Assembly (NCBI RefSeq): GCF_030238365.1
Contig: NZ_JASSOT010000080.1
Span: 112,013-176,012, forward strand
DNA: 64,000 nt
Direction: 5' to 3'
DNA from: Lelliottia wanjuensis
GTDB taxonomy: Bacteria; Pseudomonadota; Gammaproteobacteria; Enterobacterales; Enterobacteriaceae
The notes beneath the pieces are model-generated. The model was not told the origin of the DNA, made no database searches, and was given only the letters and a program-made list of their open reading frames with translations. Position numbers and translations under genes: made by a program. Positions 62,849 through 64,000 of this stretch are shown here, in pieces (within the stretch, counting starts at the first letter, position 1; the number at the start of each line of letters is the position of its first letter).

Positions 62849-63832
62849 ATGCGTATTTTTCCAGCCACGGTGTTTCTGCTCATCGCTGGCGGCGCGGCGC
62901 TGCCCGCGCTTGCGTCAGCCTGCGATTTGCAACGTCAGGCAACGGTATCCGTTGCGCTAAGCGGGGCACTGCAAAAAGACCCGCTTAGCGCCAGCGTCGG
63001 CGAGACGTTGTATGTCAAAAGGGCGTCACTTTCCACGCTGGCGCACCGCAAGCAGGATATCCTCTGCACGCCGGTTCAGTCACAGGAGCAGCTGATCCTC
63101 AAAGGCAACATGACCGGGACCATGACGGGGGACCATGTTTATCCCACGTCCGTTCCGGGGATCGGCGTGCGGCTGTCGGTGGTGGTGGGGCAAAAAGGGA
63201 ATCACACGTCACTCCTGACGTTGCCGGTATCAGAGCAAATTGCGCTAAACAGCGCGACGGATATCACCAGCGATAACGTGTTTGTCAAAACCGAGCTGGT
63301 CAAAACCGGGCCGATCGCCACGCTGGGTAATATTAGCTATCAGACCCCGTCGCTGTTGTCGTTTTCGCGCTCGGCGACGCAGCAGATCGTCAACGTGGAT
63401 TACTCCCTCGCCGTGACGCCGCCAGCCGGATATTGCCGGTTCACCTCCACTCATGCGGCGTTCAGCCTGGCGGCGGTGGACAGCAGCGCGGTAACCCCCT
63501 CTTCAGTGCTGCCCGCAACGCCGCTGCCCATCAACTTTGCCTGCGTCGGCGCACCCGCGCATATCGAAATGACGCTCTACGGTGCGGCGGATGCGGTGGC
63601 GAATGGGGTGTTACGCAATAAAGAGGGGGCAGAGCAGGCGACGGGAGTTGGCGTTCAGCTGCTCTATCGCAATGCGCCTGTGGCGTTCGGCTCGCCGATC
63701 TCGCTGGATGATGTTCCACTCCTCAACAATCAGGGCGATATTCCGCTGTCGGCGCGGTATGTCGCCACATCCGGGAAGGTCACCGCAGGTAAAGTGGAAA
63801 CCCTGGCGACGATTAAGCTGAATTTTTTGTAG
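62849..63832 (+). CDS. Fimbrial tip adhesin / DUF1120-like subunit
   Basis: A 327-residue precursor starting directly after the usher stop. The signal peptide is about 23 residues (cut near ASA/CD). Its size, about twice a pilin, implies two domains: an N-terminal putative receptor-binding domain (to about residue 180) and a C-terminal pilin domain with Cys residues (GYCRFTST, NFACVGAP) and donor strand TIKLNFL. As the last gene, it is the likely tip adhesin. Receptor unknown. Confidence 0.85.
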   Translation: MRIFPATVFLLIAGGAALPALASACDLQRQATVSVALSGALQKDPLSASVGETLYVKRASLSTLAHRKQDILCTPVQSQEQLILKGNMTGTMTGDHVYPTSVPGIGVRLSVVVGQKGNHTSLLTLPVSEQIALNSATDITSDNVFVKTELVKTGPIATLGNISYQTPSLLSFSRSATQQIVNVDYSLAVTPPAGYCRFTSTHAAFSLAAVDSSAVTPSSVLPATPLPINFACVGAPAHIEMTLYGAADAVANGVLRNKEGAEQATGVGVQLLYRNAPVAFGSPISLDDVPLLNNQGDIPLSARYVATSGKVTAGKVETLATIKLNFL

Positions 63833-63866
63833 CGGAAAAATGGCATAATAGAGGCCCTCAAGGAGG

Positions 63867-64000
63867 TAATGCCGGTCAGTTAAGCATCTGAGGTTATTCC
63901 GTTCACCTTATGTTCAGCAGAATATAATGGCGTCTTAACCTGTGAACGTGACAAGGGGGCTGCGCGGCCCCCTTGTCAATCCCCGCGCCCCGCCATGAAA
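63867..64000. mobile_element. Second copy of the TIR-bounded element, left end only (copy B)
   Basis: From 63867 the sequence TAATGCCGGTCAGTTAAGCA and the following 114 bp match copy A (376-509) closely and in the same orientation. The TATAAT box (63923-63928) and the hairpin (63950-63977) are kept. The element is cut by the window end. It starts 35 bp after the fimbrial adhesin stop codon. Confidence 0.78.
63950..63977 (+). terminator. Hairpin with compensatory change inside repeat copy B
   Basis: GACAAGGGGGCT / GGCCCCCTTGTC pairs fully (one G-T wobble next to the loop). Against copy A the A-T pair is now C-G, both sides changed. It is the first possible terminator after the fimbrial operon. 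Confidence 0.6.

Overview
The window is chromosomal DNA from a gamma-proteobacterium of the family Enterobacteriaceae. Gene order follows the Escherichia coli backbone from yeaQ to katE/cedA almost gene for gene, read in the reverse direction. GC-rich codon use, REP repeats, a complete chb operon, two family 18 chitinases and a fimbrial operon suggest the Enterobacter / Lelliottia / Leclercia neighbourhood rather than E. coli itself. This placement is inference; no rRNA or species marker is present, and I see no tRNA, prophage, plasmid or CRISPR genes.

Layout. 1-1.3 kb: yeaQ, then a TIR-bounded non-coding element, then two tiny membrane proteins (yoaJ, yoaK). 1.3-8.3 kb: yeaP (diguanylate cyclase), yoaF, an unknown protein, a frameshifted yeaO, a DUF523 protein, a glutamine-amidotransferase-like protein, nimT/nimR, yeaL, yoaI and yeaK. 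8.4-11.9 kb: the yeaG-yeaH stress kinase operon with a clear sigma-54 promoter. 12.2-16 kb: mipA, yeaD, gapA, msrB, yeaC. 16.2-18.8 kb: a secreted GH18 chitinase, a pair of AT-rich tandem paralogous membrane proteins, and yajD away from its E. coli place. 18.8-28.5 kb: pncA, ansA, sppA, ydjA, selD, topB, gdhA, ynjH, nudG. 28.6-36 kb: ynjA-ynjF, ynjE, the ynjBCD ABC transporter, a TVP38 protein, xthA. 36.4-42.4 kb: astCADBE arginine succinyltransferase operon with a sigma-54 promoter. 42.5-45.6 kb: an unusual GH18 chitinase lacking a signal peptide, and a divergent LysR regulator. 45.9-49.7 kb: spy, ves, cho, nadE, osmE. 50-55.2 kb: chbBCARFG. 55.3-58 kb: katE and cedA. 58.4-63.8 kb: a five-gene chaperone-usher fimbrial operon, followed at once by the left end of a second copy of the repeat element.

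How the genes work together. The two chitinases, the LysR gene and the chb operon form a plausible route from chitin to N,N'-diacetylchitobiose to central metabolism. The ast operon and yeaGH both carry sigma-54 elements and fit a nitrogen-starvation response. Envelope stress (spy, mipA, sppA), redox repair (msrB, katE, xthA) and NAD salvage and synthesis (pncA, nadE) fill the conserved backbone.

The most interesting signal is the repeat at 376-1034. It is about 659 bp, carries no transposase, has 20-bp terminal and 13-bp subterminal inverted repeats, and sits in the loop of what looks like the old yeaQ terminator. Its first hairpin shows a compensatory base-pair change against the second copy at 63867-64000.
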